From Intestinimonas sp052065695 (GTDB taxonomy: Bacteria; Bacillota; Clostridia; Oscillospirales; Oscillospiraceae): a DNA stretch of 56,456 bases. Within the stretch, counting starts at the first letter, position 1. Every line of letters starts with the position of its first letter. Location of the stretch: the NCBI RefSeq assembly GCF_052065695.1, contig NZ_JBQHTM010000019.1:1-56456 (forward strand). Direction: 5' to 3'. Made by a program: the position numbers and the translations under genes. Of this stretch, positions 32,871 through 39,565 are shown piece by piece. The notes below the pieces were generated by a model. That model was not told where the DNA came from. It did no database searches and worked only from the letters and a program-made list of their open reading frames with translations.

Positions 32871-34342
32871 CGTGCTTCCTCCACCAGTCTGATAATCTCC
32901 TCTCGGAGATGTCTATAATTAGCCATGTCCAACAGCGTAGACTGCGTTTCTTCTTTGGTAAATCCCTGCGACAAGAAGACCATAATCATATCTTTCAATT
33001 CTTTGATTTGTACCTGATATTCCAAAGAAGTCTTATCCGGCTCTCCACCAACTTTTCCTTTCTGCAGAGAATCTGTTACCCCGGACTGCATAAACGGTGC
33101 GAAATTCTCAACCAGAGCAAGATATGCTGATAAAGTTGATTTACCCTGGTCGTTCAACTGCTTCTTGATATTATTCAGCAGAGAATGTTTTCTGTTAATA
33201 TGAAACGAATATCGACCATTCTTTTTTCGCTGCTCCCATACATAATCCAGGTTGGGAGTACTGACATTAGATTTCGAGTAACTGCCACGTGAATTGTATA
33301 CACGAGCTGAAGTTTCAGTACAAAGATCAATCTCTCTTTCAACTGATTCCCTGACATAACTGGGCAGAGAAGCTGTTGACTTCTTAATATCAATTTTCCA
33401 GTCCTCATCACTGGCTGATGTAATATCAATCTTAATGCGGGCCAAATTGTATGCGGGTTCTTTCTTTATGTAGTCAAACCATGTTCCAAAGATAATCAGG
33501 CGTCTGTTTCTGTAAACATAAATACCCTGGTGATAATTCCATCCTTTGGGACCGCCTGCAGCCTGATAATCATCATCGGTTGCAAATTTCGTTTTATGTG
33601 GCAGAACGTAAGGCTGAATAGTCACCTCTGCACAGCCATCATCTGAGAAAATTGATTCTTCCGGCAGTTCCTGAGTTGCACTATTTTCTAAAATAAATGG
33701 ATTCCACGCTTTAATTGGAGTGCCATTTAGTTCCAGAATGAGATTATCTTCTTCAATAAATCGATGGAATGTAAGTGCCAAATGTTTTTCCGTTTTGCTT
33801 GCAACCCTATAAAATTTATTCTGGGCTTTTTTTTCGTCGTCGATATCAATCACTCGATCAAGGTTTTCAATAATAACAATCGTACCCTGATCACCCATCT
33901 GAGATGAAAATTCAGAAATCTCGCTCTCGTCTCGAATAATCAAGTTCCAGCCAATCTCCGGAATCTGATCCAGATCCCAAGATGCATTGCTTACGGCAAG
34001 ATCCGACTTTGTTACAACTGTTAGCTTTTTCCCCAGAGAAAATGCTGCTGTTTTCAGGCCCATGCCAAACCGTCCCAAATCATCTTCATCTCGGATTCTG
34101 CTGGGATCAGAAGAACCGATACGCATATTCTCAACCAGTTCCTTTTCACTCATACCGAAGCCATCATCAGAAATCACGATTCGTTTCTTTTCCCAGTCAA
34201 ATCGAATTTTAATTTCATGGGCCTGGGCTGAAATGCAGTTATCTATAATATCCGCAATTGCAGTTTCCTCGTTATATCCAACAGAACGCAGAGAAGACAA
34301 CAACAACCTTGCTTCTGGAATAGATTGAATTATTGTTCCCAT
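32867..34342 (-). CDS. GHKL (MORC/Hsp90-like) ATPase of the defence operon
   Basis: A 491-residue ATPase and first gene of the operon. The Bergerat fold is clear: N box AIADIIDNCISAQA near residue 30, G1 box ISDDGFGMSEKEL near 60, and G2 box DLGRFGMGLKTAAFSLG near 88. A transducer-like domain follows up to about residue 370 and a helical C-terminus after that. GHKL ATPases of this sort close as dimers around DNA. I start at 34342, where GGAGGAAGAAT precedes the ATG; the frame is open for 48 more codons without support. No confident promoter could be placed in the 223 bases upstream. Confidence 0.86.
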   Translation of the reverse strand: MGTIIQSIPEARLLLSSLRSVGYNEETAIADIIDNCISAQAHEIKIRFDWEKKRIVISDDGFGMSEKELVENMRIGSSDPSRIRDEDDLGRFGMGLKTAAFSLGKKLTVVTKSDLAVSNASWDLDQIPEIGWNLIIRDESEISEFSSQMGDQGTIVIIENLDRVIDIDDEKKAQNKFYRVASKTEKHLALTFHRFIEEDNLILELNGTPIKAWNPFILENSATQELPEESIFSDDGCAEVTIQPYVLPHKTKFATDDDYQAAGGPKGWNYHQGIYVYRNRRLIIFGTWFDYIKKEPAYNLARIKIDITSASDEDWKIDIKKSTASLPSYVRESVEREIDLCTETSARVYNSRGSYSKSNVSTPNLDYVWEQRKKNGRYSFHINRKHSLLNNIKKQLNDQGKSTLSAYLALVENFAPFMQSGVTDSLQKGKVGGEPDKTSLEYQVQIKELKDMIMVFLSQGFTKEETQSTLLDMANYRHLREEIIRLVEEAR

Positions 34343-34565
34343 ATTCTTCCTCCTCGGTCTATTGGACCATTTATCACTTTTTATATACTTTTTGGATTTT
34401 ACTCTGGCATGTGCTTTCCATAACATCGCCGTACTTTTGCTGCGCATCCTATTGGCAGTTATCCTCTCCATGCAACCACTTTTCAATCTGATACACTCAG
34501 GTATGCTCTGTTAATGAGACGTCTAAAATAAAGTAATTTAACTCTATTTTTAATTTTCCGTCATT

Positions 34566-35474
34566 TCAACCATCAATCTGGCTCCAAGTATTTCGTGCTA
34601 CAGTCCAATGTTCATTAAAAGTATTCTTGTCAATTGCCGCTGCGATTGGTTTGGTCAAGAAACCTTTGATTGTCCGCAGTACGGTACTGTAATCATCCGT
34701 TTTTGTATCAATCTTGCGGCAAAATGCTTTCCATTTTTTCTGCATGGCATCATCGTCATCGAAAGTCATAACCTGCTCAAATTGCTCGACAGTAAAAGTG
34801 TGACCACGATTTTCAAAAGTTTTTCTCAAGGCCTCGGTCAAGACAGAACCCTCAAAGTCAAATTTATTTGCAAGATAGTAGATGTCGTAATAGTCCTTCA
34901 TGCGGCTGGAGAATTCCATCAGGCTAAGAATTGCATCGATTTTTTCAGCGATAGTCGTTTCCAGAGAGTATGTATTAACCGTAGGTGCTGCAAAATCATC
35001 CAACTGGGTAGGGATTCTGCGCTTTTCCTGATTCGGTACAATGACATCTCCTACGCCAAAATCAATACTGAACGGCGTTTTTGTGTTCTTGATTCTCACT
35101 ACCAGAGAAGCGCCAATACCTGCGTATTTCCTTGCAACTGCGATAGGTGCAATGTTCGTAATTTCAAACGTCACAAAATCATTACCGGTAGGTGTTGCAA
35201 TGATTTCTTCCAGCACTTTCTTCAGTTGCTCCGGGGTATTGGGAATCTTTCTGAGCAAGAAGTCCACATCCACAGTTACTCGGCTATCAAAGTCGGTAAC
35301 AGAGTAAATGAACAGCCCGCCTTTCAGAACGAGGTTTTCGGCATACTTAGATTTTTCCAACCGACGCAGAAATTCTTCCTGGCAAAATAGTTGAAGGCAA
35401 AGCTGATAGCTTCTTCCGCTTTCCTTACTTTTGTTTTTTAACCGTGCAAGCACGGACGCAGCAATATCAGCCAT
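34566..35474 (-). CDS. abiEii: AbiEii-type nucleotidyltransferase toxin
   Basis: A 302-residue nucleotidyltransferase of the type IV toxin-antitoxin system AbiE. The motif pair KGGLFIYS and, after a short loop, VTVDVDFLLRK is the GS/DxD nucleotidyltransferase signature; LVVRIKNTKTPFSIDFGVGD supplies the third acidic residue. AbiEii-type toxins modify tRNA or other targets by transferring nucleotides and stop growth during phage attack. It overlaps the antitoxin gene by 8 bases. It stands directly upstream of the seven-gene defence operon, with 223 bases between them. Confidence 0.9.
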   Translation of the reverse strand: MADIAASVLARLKNKSKESGRSYQLCLQLFCQEEFLRRLEKSKYAENLVLKGGLFIYSVTDFDSRVTVDVDFLLRKIPNTPEQLKKVLEEIIATPTGNDFVTFEITNIAPIAVARKYAGIGASLVVRIKNTKTPFSIDFGVGDVIVPNQEKRRIPTQLDDFAAPTVNTYSLETTIAEKIDAILSLMEFSSRMKDYYDIYYLANKFDFEGSVLTEALRKTFENRGHTFTVEQFEQVMTFDDDDAMQKKWKAFCRKIDTKTDDYSTVLRTIKGFLTKPIAAAIDKNTFNEHWTVARNTWSQIDG

Positions 35475-36090
35475 TCAGCAGCACCTCCATTAATTCGGTA
35501 ACTTTTTTATACACTCGCAGTTTCTTTGCATATATGGAAAGGTTTTGTAGATTCTTCTGTGTGTCATTCGCATAGGCATTCAGTGCCTTGTTAAAGATTT
35601 CGTTGTCCAGTCTTGCACGGTATTTGAAACAATCGCAAATTGTCCGCTCTCGATCATATACAGGAAGAATGACCCCCTCAAAGTCATCAGTTACTTTTCC
35701 AAGCTCATATATCTCGGGTTGAACAAAATAAGGTTGCAGAGCCAGTGCATCTACATCCAGCTTTGTTCGGGACATGGATCTCGGTACAGCAATAGACCAT
35801 TTACGAGGAGCAAAGTCACTATATCCGTAATGAAATAGCGCAGATTCTACGCAGACAATTCCCTTCGGAATCAGCGTTGCAAGGAGCTGTTCTTCAGAAG
35901 ATGTATCTGCCTCTGCAAGCTGATAATAACCATGCCGGATGCGGTCAAGGTATCCCGCATTGCACAGATTGACAACATCGACAGCACGCATTCCTGCCGC
36001 AACGAAATCCGCTGATTTTGCAACACCGCCCTTTTCAATAAGGACTTGTTTTGTAACTGTTTTAATATCCACGTATTCACCAACTCTCAT
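35467..36090 (-). CDS. abiEi: AbiEi antitoxin, transcriptional autoregulator
   Basis: A 207-residue protein with an N-terminal winged helix (GGVAKSADFVAAGMRAVDVVNL, NAGYLDRIRHGYYQL) and a C-terminal antitoxin domain (ERTICDCFKYRARLDNEIF). AbiEi proteins repress their own promoter by binding inverted repeats and neutralise the AbiEii toxin. Order antitoxin-toxin with overlap is standard. The ATG at 36090 has only a weak ribosome site. A promoter with TATAAT and an inverted repeat just upstream support autoregulation. Confidence 0.88.
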   Translation of the reverse strand: MRVGEYVDIKTVTKQVLIEKGGVAKSADFVAAGMRAVDVVNLCNAGYLDRIRHGYYQLAEADTSSEEQLLATLIPKGIVCVESALFHYGYSDFAPRKWSIAVPRSMSRTKLDVDALALQPYFVQPEIYELGKVTDDFEGVILPVYDRERTICDCFKYRARLDNEIFNKALNAYANDTQKNLQNLSIYAKKLRVYKKVTELMEVLLNG

Positions 36091-36135
36091 TCTTAAAAAC
36101 CACGCACACTCAATCCGCTTCTGTGTATGTATTTT

Positions 36136-36198
36136 ATTATAGCATTTAACTTCAAATAATCAATATTTTTACGCACATTTTTATATTTTCTGTGTGCG
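36136..36198 (-). promoter_or_regulatory. abiE promoter and inverted-repeat operator
   Basis: On the minus strand TTGATT (36158-36163), 16 bases, TATAAT (36136-36141). Immediately upstream, CGCACA (36172-36177) and TGTGCG (36193-36198) form an inverted repeat that fits an AbiEi operator. Confidence 0.65.
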
Positions 36199-36260
36199 AA
36201 TTTTTCTTATAATTAGCTTTCGCTTGATAACACATAATGATGTGATTACATCTGGTTAAT

Positions 36261-36300
36261 AAAAAACTGGGTACTGTCTCTTTACGAAGCAGCACCCAGC
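36261..36300 (-). terminator. Terminator of the DUF6809-TnpV operon
   Basis: Arms CTGGGTACTG (36267-36276) and CAGCACCCAG (36290-36299) with one mismatch. On the minus strand they are followed by TTTTTT. Confidence 0.8.
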
Positions 36301-36313
36301 TTTCTGCTATATT

Positions 36314-36580
36314 CTAATTATCTCTCATGACTTCCACCATCATCCTTGCACCCAGCTTAAAGCTGTTTTGAAACAGCAGGCAATCTGTTATGGTCTGATA
36401 TTCTCGCACACAGTCTGTGTATTTGGAGAATAACTCTTTCTGCTCGTCAGTCATGGTGGCTTTGAGCTTTTCTTCGTTCCTACAGATCGGCTCCAGTAGC
36501 TTCTTGTACTCCTTACTGGAAGAAGTATCGTATTCCATCGGCTCAATATTGCCATACCAAAATTCTTCCAGCAAGCTCAT
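36314..36580 (-). CDS. DUF6809 family protein
   Basis: An 88-residue helical, acidic protein (EFWYGNIEPMEY at the start, FKLGARMMVEVM at the end) of a type common on Firmicute integrative elements next to TnpV genes. No function is known. The ATG overlaps the stop of the upstream TnpV gene (ATGA), and a terminator follows. Confidence 0.7.
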   Translation of the reverse strand: MSLLEEFWYGNIEPMEYDTSSSKEYKKLLEPICRNEEKLKATMTDEQKELFSKYTDCVREYQTITDCLLFQNSFKLGARMMVEVMRDN

Positions 36581-36957
36581 ACCACAACCTCCCCGTAAAT
36601 CAATTCCCGGAGGATGATTTCCTCTGCCCGGTTATGGATGCTGTTCATAGCTCGTACCCATGCCAACTGATCGGATGCTTTTAATTCCTCAGTTACAGAC
36701 TCGGCTTCCTGCATCTGCCTGATAATCAGCTGCAATCTGTTCTGCGCCTGCTCATTCAGATCGGCGAGATAAGTCCAAAGCTGACCTTCCAGAATGAGAT
36801 GGTTAAACCGCATAGGGTGATTCTCTTTGAGATAATCACGGTGCATCCGACCGTATTTTCCAATGGTTCGTTCTTCGTTGGAGAGTTTCAGATTCGGAAT
36901 ATAGTAATCTCCTGCCAGCACATAATTCATACCATTGATATTCGTTTTGTTTTCCAT
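36577..36957 (-). CDS. TnpV-like transposon-encoded protein
   Basis: A 126-residue helical protein resembling TnpV, an accessory protein found on many clostridial mobilizable elements (YYIPNLKLSNEERTIGKYGR then MHRDYLKENHP, and LWTYLADLNEQAQNRL). Function unknown. The ATG at 36957 follows GAGGTCAAGTTT; the frame is open to 37035, through the integrase arm sites, without a start signal. It is the gene nearest the right end of the island. Confidence 0.75.
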   Translation of the reverse strand: MENKTNINGMNYVLAGDYYIPNLKLSNEERTIGKYGRMHRDYLKENHPMRFNHLILEGQLWTYLADLNEQAQNRLQLIIRQMQEAESVTEELKASDQLAWVRAMNSIHNRAEEIILRELIYGEVVV

Positions 36958-36984
36958 AAACTTGACCTCGATTTCATGATTTTT

Positions 36985-37020
36985 GTCACATCGAGACTCA
37001 CTGGTGTAGTAGTGGTGTAG
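36985..37020. repeat. Right-end repeats of the island
   Basis: GTCACATCGAGACTC (36985-36999) is the exact inverse of GAGTCTCGATGTGAC at 18413-18427 upstream of the integrase. It is followed by a full GGTGTAGT (37003-37010) and a seven-base GGTGTAG (37014-37020) matching the left arm sites. Confidence 0.6.
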
Positions 37021-37065
37021 CAGCACCACCTTCAAGTCGGAAAAACCTTGATATTACTGGAGTTT

Positions 37066-37116
37066 TTAGAGATTTATACAGATATTGCCGTGACATACAA
37101 ACAGTATTTTGATCAT
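37066..37116 (-). pseudogene. Orphan 5' end of the host phosphatase gene
   Basis: On the minus strand ATG at 37116 opens MIKILFVCHGNICINL and then stops. The first 13 residues equal the start of a low-molecular-weight tyrosine phosphatase, with GGAAGG upstream as ribosome site. This is the original host start, cut off when the island inserted; the body of the gene is 20 kb away at 16561. The homology ends at the att core (37079-37095). Confidence 0.85.
37079..37095 (-). other. Right attachment site (attR)
   Basis: CAGATATTGCCGTGACA, matching 16976-16992 except at two bases. Confidence 0.75.
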
Positions 37117-37204
37117 GGAGATTCCTTCCCAAGCCTGGGCGGGCTTTTCAGTGATTTCTATGATATTTTACCATACCACAGGGGTGAAATCCACTCTAGA
37201 TAGG

Positions 37205-37244
37205 TGAAAAAGAGAGGATGGCGGCATGTTATGCCGCCATCCTC
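37205..37244 (-). terminator. Terminator of the CDF operon
   Basis: Perfect 14-bp stem GAGGATGGCGGCAT / ATGCCGCCATCCTC with a 3-base loop. On the minus strand it is followed by TCTTTTTC. Confidence 0.9.
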
Positions 37245-37251
37245 AAAGTGT

Positions 37252-37485
37252 CTAAGACAGTATAAAGTAAAGGTCATCTCCAGAGAAGGTGACTCGAATC
37301 CCCTTGCGCCGATAGTAGTCACAGATGACGCGGAGGGCACCCTCTTTTTGCTCCGGGGTGCAGCAGCACGCTCCCGGGGGTTCCAGGCAGGCGGTGGTGT
37401 GGTCTTTGTAGGTCACATGGTAGCGGATACCTTCCTCCCGCAGTTGGTTGTTGAGGAGGATAAGGTCCTGATAATCAATGTCCAC
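37252..37485 (-). CDS. Small hypothetical protein in the CDF operon
   Basis: A 77-residue protein (80 if the GTG at 37494 is used; the later GTG has better spacing from AGAGG). It has a central ACLEPPGACCCTPEQ segment with four cysteines, three of them consecutive, and ends in YYRRKGIRVTFSGDDLYFIL. I do not recognise it with confidence. It lies directly after the metal exporter, probably on the same riboswitch-controlled transcript, and its cysteine cluster could bind a metal ion. That is inference from composition and context only. Confidence 0.6.
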   Translation of the reverse strand: MDIDYQDLILLNNQLREEGIRYHVTYKDHTTACLEPPGACCCTPEQKEGALRVICDYYRRKGIRVTFSGDDLYFILS

Positions 37486-37500
37486 TGCAGTCACATCCTC

Positions 37501-38436
37501 TCATTCCACGGGGACACACGCCGGGTTGACATGGATCATGATGTGCTTGACATCCGGGAAGTTGTGCTCCACGTCGGTATGGACCTGTTCCGCGATTTCA
37601 TGGGCCTCACGCAGGGATTTGTCCCCATCCACCTGGATCTCCAGGTCGACATAGACCTTGTTGCCGAACATTCTGGAGCGGAGCAGGTCCACGCAGACCA
37701 CGCCCTTTTCGTCGGCCACGTAATCCCGCAGGGTCTGCTCGTAGTCGGCACCGCAGGAGGTGTCCAGCAGCTTGGCGACAGCGTCCTTCAGAATGTCGTA
37801 GGAGACCTTGAGGATAAAGAGGCAGATGACCACGCTGGCCACCGAGTCCAGCACCGGGAAGCCCAGCATAGCGCCGGCGATGCCGATGAGGGAGCCGATG
37901 GAGGACAGGGCGTCGGAGCGGTGGTGCCAGGCGTCGGCCAGGAAGGCGCTGGAGTTGATAAGCTTGGCGTAGTAGCGGGTATACCAGTACATGGCCTCCT
38001 TGCCCACGATGGAGATCACCGCAGCCACCAGGGCGATAGCACTGGGGATGGCGATGGTCTCATAGCGGCCGGAGAGAATGGTCTCCAGGCCCACTTTGCC
38101 GATGCCCAGACCGGTGATCATCAGAACGGCGCCCAGCAGCAGGGAGGCGATGCACTCCAGGCGCTCGTGGCCGTAGGGGTGGGCGGAGTCCGACGCCTTT
38201 TTGGAGATCTTGACTCCGATCCAGGCGATGAGGGTGGTGAGTACGTCGGAGAAGGAATGAATGGCGTCTGAAATCATAGCGCTGGAATTGCCTGTGATGC
38301 CTGCGAAGAACTTGAAGCCGGACAAAATAGTATTTCCGGCAATGCTGACAAAGGAAAGCTTACGAATGACGGCTTCTTCGTTGAGTCCCGTCTGCTGGGC
38401 AGCGGATGAACGCTGCGGCTGTTTTTTTGCGGTCAT
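37501..38436 (-). CDS. Cation diffusion facilitator (CDF) metal exporter
   Basis: A 311-residue CDF transporter, an inner-membrane antiporter that expels divalent metals. Six membrane segments are visible, with the metal-site pairs SDAIHSFSD in TM2 and DAWHHRSDALSS in TM5, followed by the cytoplasmic dimer domain (about residues 215-311, ending NFPDVKHIMIHVNPA). The ATG at 38436 follows AGGGGGTATTCTT; the frame opens earlier, inside the riboswitch. The upstream NiCo riboswitch makes cobalt and nickel the probable substrates. A small Cys-rich protein gene follows. Confidence 0.92.
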   Translation of the reverse strand: MTAKKQPQRSSAAQQTGLNEEAVIRKLSFVSIAGNTILSGFKFFAGITGNSSAMISDAIHSFSDVLTTLIAWIGVKISKKASDSAHPYGHERLECIASLLLGAVLMITGLGIGKVGLETILSGRYETIAIPSAIALVAAVISIVGKEAMYWYTRYYAKLINSSAFLADAWHHRSDALSSIGSLIGIAGAMLGFPVLDSVASVVICLFILKVSYDILKDAVAKLLDTSCGADYEQTLRDYVADEKGVVCVDLLRSRMFGNKVYVDLEIQVDGDKSLREAHEIAEQVHTDVEHNFPDVKHIMIHVNPACVPVE

Positions 38437-38522
38437 AAGAATACCCCCTGTTGACACCATGGAATGGATGTGTTGACCTCTTGTAAGCACTCCACCGAGA
38501 TGGCTCGTTCCGGGATGGGTAT

Positions 38523-38560
38523 AAAAAAACACACCTGTGGAACATACAACTGTCCCACAG
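38523..38560 (-). terminator. Riboswitch-controlled terminator
   Basis: On the minus strand CTGTGGGACA pairs with TGTTCCACAG (one mismatch) across GTTGTA and is followed by GTGTGTTTTTTT. The 5' arm is also the 3' strand of the NiCo aptamer, so metal binding should prevent the terminator from forming (an ON switch). Confidence 0.88.
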
Positions 38561-38630
38561 ATGCGTCAAACCATCTGCTGCCGCAATGGCGGCCCGGCCC
38601 CATGCCCATTCGGGCATCGCCTGCTCAGTT
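38548..38630 (-). promoter_or_regulatory. NiCo riboswitch aptamer
   Basis: The minus strand carries the conserved features of the cobalt/nickel riboswitch in order: AACTGAGCAGGC, a short stem GATGCCC..GGGCATG, GGCCGGGCCGCC..GCGGCAGC, then CAGATG..CATCTG followed by TGGGACAGTT. These match the four-way-junction czcD (NiCo) aptamer, and the downstream gene is a CDF exporter, as expected. Confidence 0.93.
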
Positions 38631-38686
38631 TGTACTGTTGATCTCGCATCCCTCACGGGATGTAATGCAGTGCAAAGAGTTGTTTA

Positions 38687-38715
38687 ACTCTACCATATTT
38701 TATGCCCGGCGTCAA
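38687..38715 (-). promoter_or_regulatory. Promoter of the NiCo riboswitch-CDF transcript
   Basis: On the minus strand TTGACG, 17 bases, TAGAGT. It begins about 55 bases upstream of the aptamer and just after the trmB stop. Confidence 0.6.
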
Positions 38716-38728
38716 GAGAGGTTCTGTA

Positions 38729-39427
38729 TCAATTTTCCTGAGGAGCAGCCTCCTCCTCCGGTGCGCTCTCCACAGCGGGGGGTTCCTCACGGTGGAGCTT
38801 GACCCCCACGCAGCGGTTGATGGGGGTGCCCAGGTTGTGGAACTTCTCCTCGTAGTCGGTCATAATGCCGCAGATGCCGTTGGCGTGGAGGTCACGGGTG
38901 ACCTCCCGCAGCTCATAGCCCGCCTTGGGGAACTGGAAGAGGGACCATTCAAAGAGACCACGGTTGTCGGTCTTGAAGTGGATCTCCCCGCCGTCCCGCA
39001 GGACGCCGCGGTAGCGCTCCAGAAAATCCGGATGGGTGAGACGGCGCTTAGCGTGGCGGTTGGTGGGCCAGGGGTCGCAGAAGTTGATGTAGATGCGTTC
39101 CACCTCGTCGGGGGCGAAGTAGGACCGGAGATCGGCCACGTCGGCGTCGATGAAGCGGACGTTTTTGAGCCCCATGGCCTTGGCCCGCTCCATGGCGATG
39201 ACCATGGCGTCGGGGACCCGCTCGATGGCAATAAAAAGGACCTCCGGCTCGGCGGCGGCGGTCTCACAGGTGAAGCGGCCCTTGCCGCAGCCCAGCTCCA
39301 GCCGCAGCTGGCAATCCGGGGCCAGCAGCTCCCGCCAGTGTCCCTGCCAGTTCTGGGGGTCTTTGATCTGATAGTCCGCACAACGCTCCATCCGGGGGAT
39401 GAGGTTGGGTTTCTTCCGCATACGCAT
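38729..39427 (-). CDS. trmB: tRNA (guanine-N7-)-methyltransferase TrmB
   Basis: A 232-residue S-adenosylmethionine-dependent enzyme that makes m7G at position 46 of tRNA. Visible are RLELGCGKGRFT (SAM-binding motif I), FIAIERVPDAMVIAME, VRFIDADVADL, the signature YINFCDPWPTNRHAKRRLTH and FKTDNRGLFEWSL. About 20 acidic residues (EEPPAVESAPEEEAAPQ) extend the C-terminus. The ATG at 39427 follows AGGAGG at 10 bases. Monocistronic as far as can be seen. Confidence 0.95.
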   Translation of the reverse strand: MRMRKKPNLIPRMERCADYQIKDPQNWQGHWRELLAPDCQLRLELGCGKGRFTCETAAAEPEVLFIAIERVPDAMVIAMERAKAMGLKNVRFIDADVADLRSYFAPDEVERIYINFCDPWPTNRHAKRRLTHPDFLERYRGVLRDGGEIHFKTDNRGLFEWSLFQFPKAGYELREVTRDLHANGICGIMTDYEEKFHNLGTPINRCVGVKLHREEPPAVESAPEEEAAPQEN

Positions 39428-39565
39428 GGGGAGCACTCCTCCTAAAAATTCTCATGATCCGGGTGACAGTCTACCACATTTTTGGCGGAAAGTCGAACCT
39501 TTTCTGCGAAAGGGAGCGCCCGCCCCCCGGGGCGGCGCCCCCCGGTCCTTCGGCGCGGAAGAGGG

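Larger units (their letters stand above)
16976..37095. mobile_element. Mobilizable genomic island with a defence operon, about 20.1 kb
   Basis: The bounds are set by the two near-identical att-like sequences. GC content falls clearly relative to both flanks. Left to right it carries integrase, excisionase, Toprim-AAA replication protein, relaxase, DUF3847 gene, oriT, seven defence genes, AbiE pair, DUF6809 and TnpV genes; every gene is on the minus strand. No conjugation (T4SS) genes are present, so it would need a helper element for transfer. Exact end bases are uncertain by about 10 bases because the two att copies differ at two or three positions. Confidence 0.88.

Noticed and set aside
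37204..39445. Long plus-strand open frames opposite the CDF and trmB genes
   Set aside because: Shadows of GC-rich minus-strand genes whose families, starts and riboswitch are clear.
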